Below the pieces are notes generated by a model. The model saw nothing but the letters and a program-made list of their open reading frames with translations, was not told the DNA's origin and did no database searches. A stretch of DNA of 6,059 nucleotides from Thermoleophilia bacterium (GTDB lineage: Bacteria > Actinomycetota > Thermoleophilia > Gaiellales > SKUG01). A program made the translations under genes and the position numbers. Below, piece after piece: positions 5,383 to 6,059 of this stretch (positions within the stretch are counted from its first letter, which is position 1; every line of letters starts with the position of its first letter). The stretch lies in contig JAGQUL010000174.1 of NCBI GenBank assembly GCA_020438525.1, positions 1 through 6,059 of the forward strand, in the 5' to 3' direction.

Positions 5383-5931
5383 ATGCAGACCGTGGAGCAT
5401 CCGCGACGACCCGTGCGCCTCGTGGAAGGCGCGCTCGAGGCATGGCCCGATGCGAAGCGGACGGACTGCATCGTCTGGTTTCCGATTCCCGATGCGCAGG
5501 AGGGTGCCGGACCCGAGGCCGAGGGAGTGCCGGCCGTCAGGCTCGACGGCGATCGCGCTCGCCTGACAGGGATCCCGTTCTTCCCGTACCACGTGGGCCT
5601 CGGCGACGAGGTGCAGGTCCGCGAGCACGAGTCCGCGCTCTACTGCGTGGAGGTCGTGGTGGCGGCACCCGAGCTGGTCGTGCGGATCTTCGACGAGGCC
5701 GGCGGCGTGTCGACCGAGGAGGCGATCGGCGATCCCGAGAGCGACGAGCCGTTCTGGCGGATCGTGCGCGCGCTTGCGCCGCACGGGTGCTGGTTCGAGC
5801 GCTACTCGACGAGCTACGCCGCACTTGCGGTGCCGCCAGCGGAGTGGGAGTACGTGCGCGCATTCCTCGACCTGAAGGCGCGGGCGGAGGGGCTGCGCTG
5901 GGAGCTCGCCACGCCGCTTCGCGAGACCTGA
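5383..5931 (+). CDS. DUF4265-like protein, second paralogue of the operon
   Basis: This 182-residue protein matches the DUF4265 pattern better than its paralogue: WFPIPD (32-37), RLTGIPFFPYHVGLGDEVQV (60-79), an RIFDEAGG strand (101-108), a CWFE turn (136-139), ALAVPP (147-152) and LRWELATP (171-178). The frame is open well upstream into the preceding gene. The ATG at 5383 is chosen because it gives 31 residues before WFPI, close to the 34 in the first paralogue, with alignable lead sequence. A GTG at 5365 is the alternative. Neither has a good ribosome binding site, so expression probably depends on coupling or co-transcription with the MTHFR-family gene, which ends 55 bases upstream. The function of the family is unknown. 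Retention of two copies around one enzyme hints at a heteromeric or regulatory partnership, which is inference. Confidence 0.78.
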   Translation: MQTVEHPRRPVRLVEGALEAWPDAKRTDCIVWFPIPDAQEGAGPEAEGVPAVRLDGDRARLTGIPFFPYHVGLGDEVQVREHESALYCVEVVVAAPELVVRIFDEAGGVSTEEAIGDPESDEPFWRIVRALAPHGCWFERYSTSYAALAVPPAEWEYVRAFLDLKARAEGLRWELATPLRET

Positions 5932-5999
5932 ACGGTCGTCGCCGCCCGTCGTGCTCGATCGACTCAAGGACCGCCGCGCGGGGACCGATGACGGTGCGA

Positions 6000-6059
6000 C
6001 CCCCCCCCCCCCCCGGGCCCCCCTCATGCCTCTTTCCCCCCCCCCCCCCCACCTCCTGC
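6000..6059. other. Low-complexity poly-C end, probable assembly or sequencing artefact
   Basis: Two runs of 15 C bases (6000-6014 and 6036-6050) are separated by a GGG, a shorter C run and a brief mixed stretch. Nothing comparable occurs elsewhere in the window. It is typical of poor-quality read ends or two-colour-chemistry poly-G artefacts at a contig terminus, and should not be annotated as biology. Confidence 0.7.

Noticed and set aside
3296..5443. Long minus-strand open frame (715 codons) opposite the MTHFR operon
   Set aside because: It is antisense to three plus-strand genes with recognisable families. Its composition (Arg/Ser/Pro/Ala-rich) is the usual shadow in GC-rich DNA.
1..6059. 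tRNA or rRNA genes
   Set aside because: No TPsiC-like GTTCRANTC box with a matching acceptor stem and no rRNA core sequences were seen by eye. A tRNAscan-type search would be the decisive check.

Overview
The window is a GC-rich bacterial segment. Codons strongly prefer G or C in the third position, intergenic gaps are short and one start looks leaderless. This fits a high-GC actinobacterium, possibly of the Thermoleophilia/Solirubrobacterales type; that placement is an inference, since no rRNA or marker gene is present. The last 60 bases contain two 15-base C runs and look like a degraded contig end rather than natural sequence.

Layout from left to right. (1) Bases 1-366, plus strand: the C-terminal end of an alpha/beta hydrolase that enters from outside the window. 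(2) Bases 367-1575, minus strand: a two-gene unit made of an NAD-dependent nucleotide-sugar epimerase (most like UDP-glucuronate/UDP-glucose 4-epimerases) and a small basic protein of unknown function, whose ribosome binding site overlaps the epimerase stop. It is convergent with the hydrolase and the two stop codons abut. (3) About 1589-2971: an unrecognised 360-residue ORF on the plus strand, bracketed by inverted copies of a 50-bp repeat. The left arm holds about 1.3 units and the right arm about 2.4 perfect tandem units in the opposite orientation. (4) About 2972-3328: non-coding, with hairpins and a C-rich tract that is G-rich on the minus strand. (5) 3329-3817: a small three-helix membrane protein of the DUF4234 type. 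(6) 3890-5931: three plus-strand genes forming a likely operon: a DUF4265-like protein, a methylenetetrahydrofolate reductase (MTHFR) family protein, and a second DUF4265-like protein that is a paralogue of the first.

Two things stand out. The first is the repeat-bracketed unknown gene, which looks like a repeat-flanked cassette, though no transposase or target-site duplication is visible. The second is the MTHFR-family gene sandwiched between two divergent paralogues of an uncharacterised family, with the first pair overlapping by 8 bases. That suggests a functional link between this family and one-carbon/folate or flavin-dependent chemistry. Neither can be shown to be novel from sequence alone.
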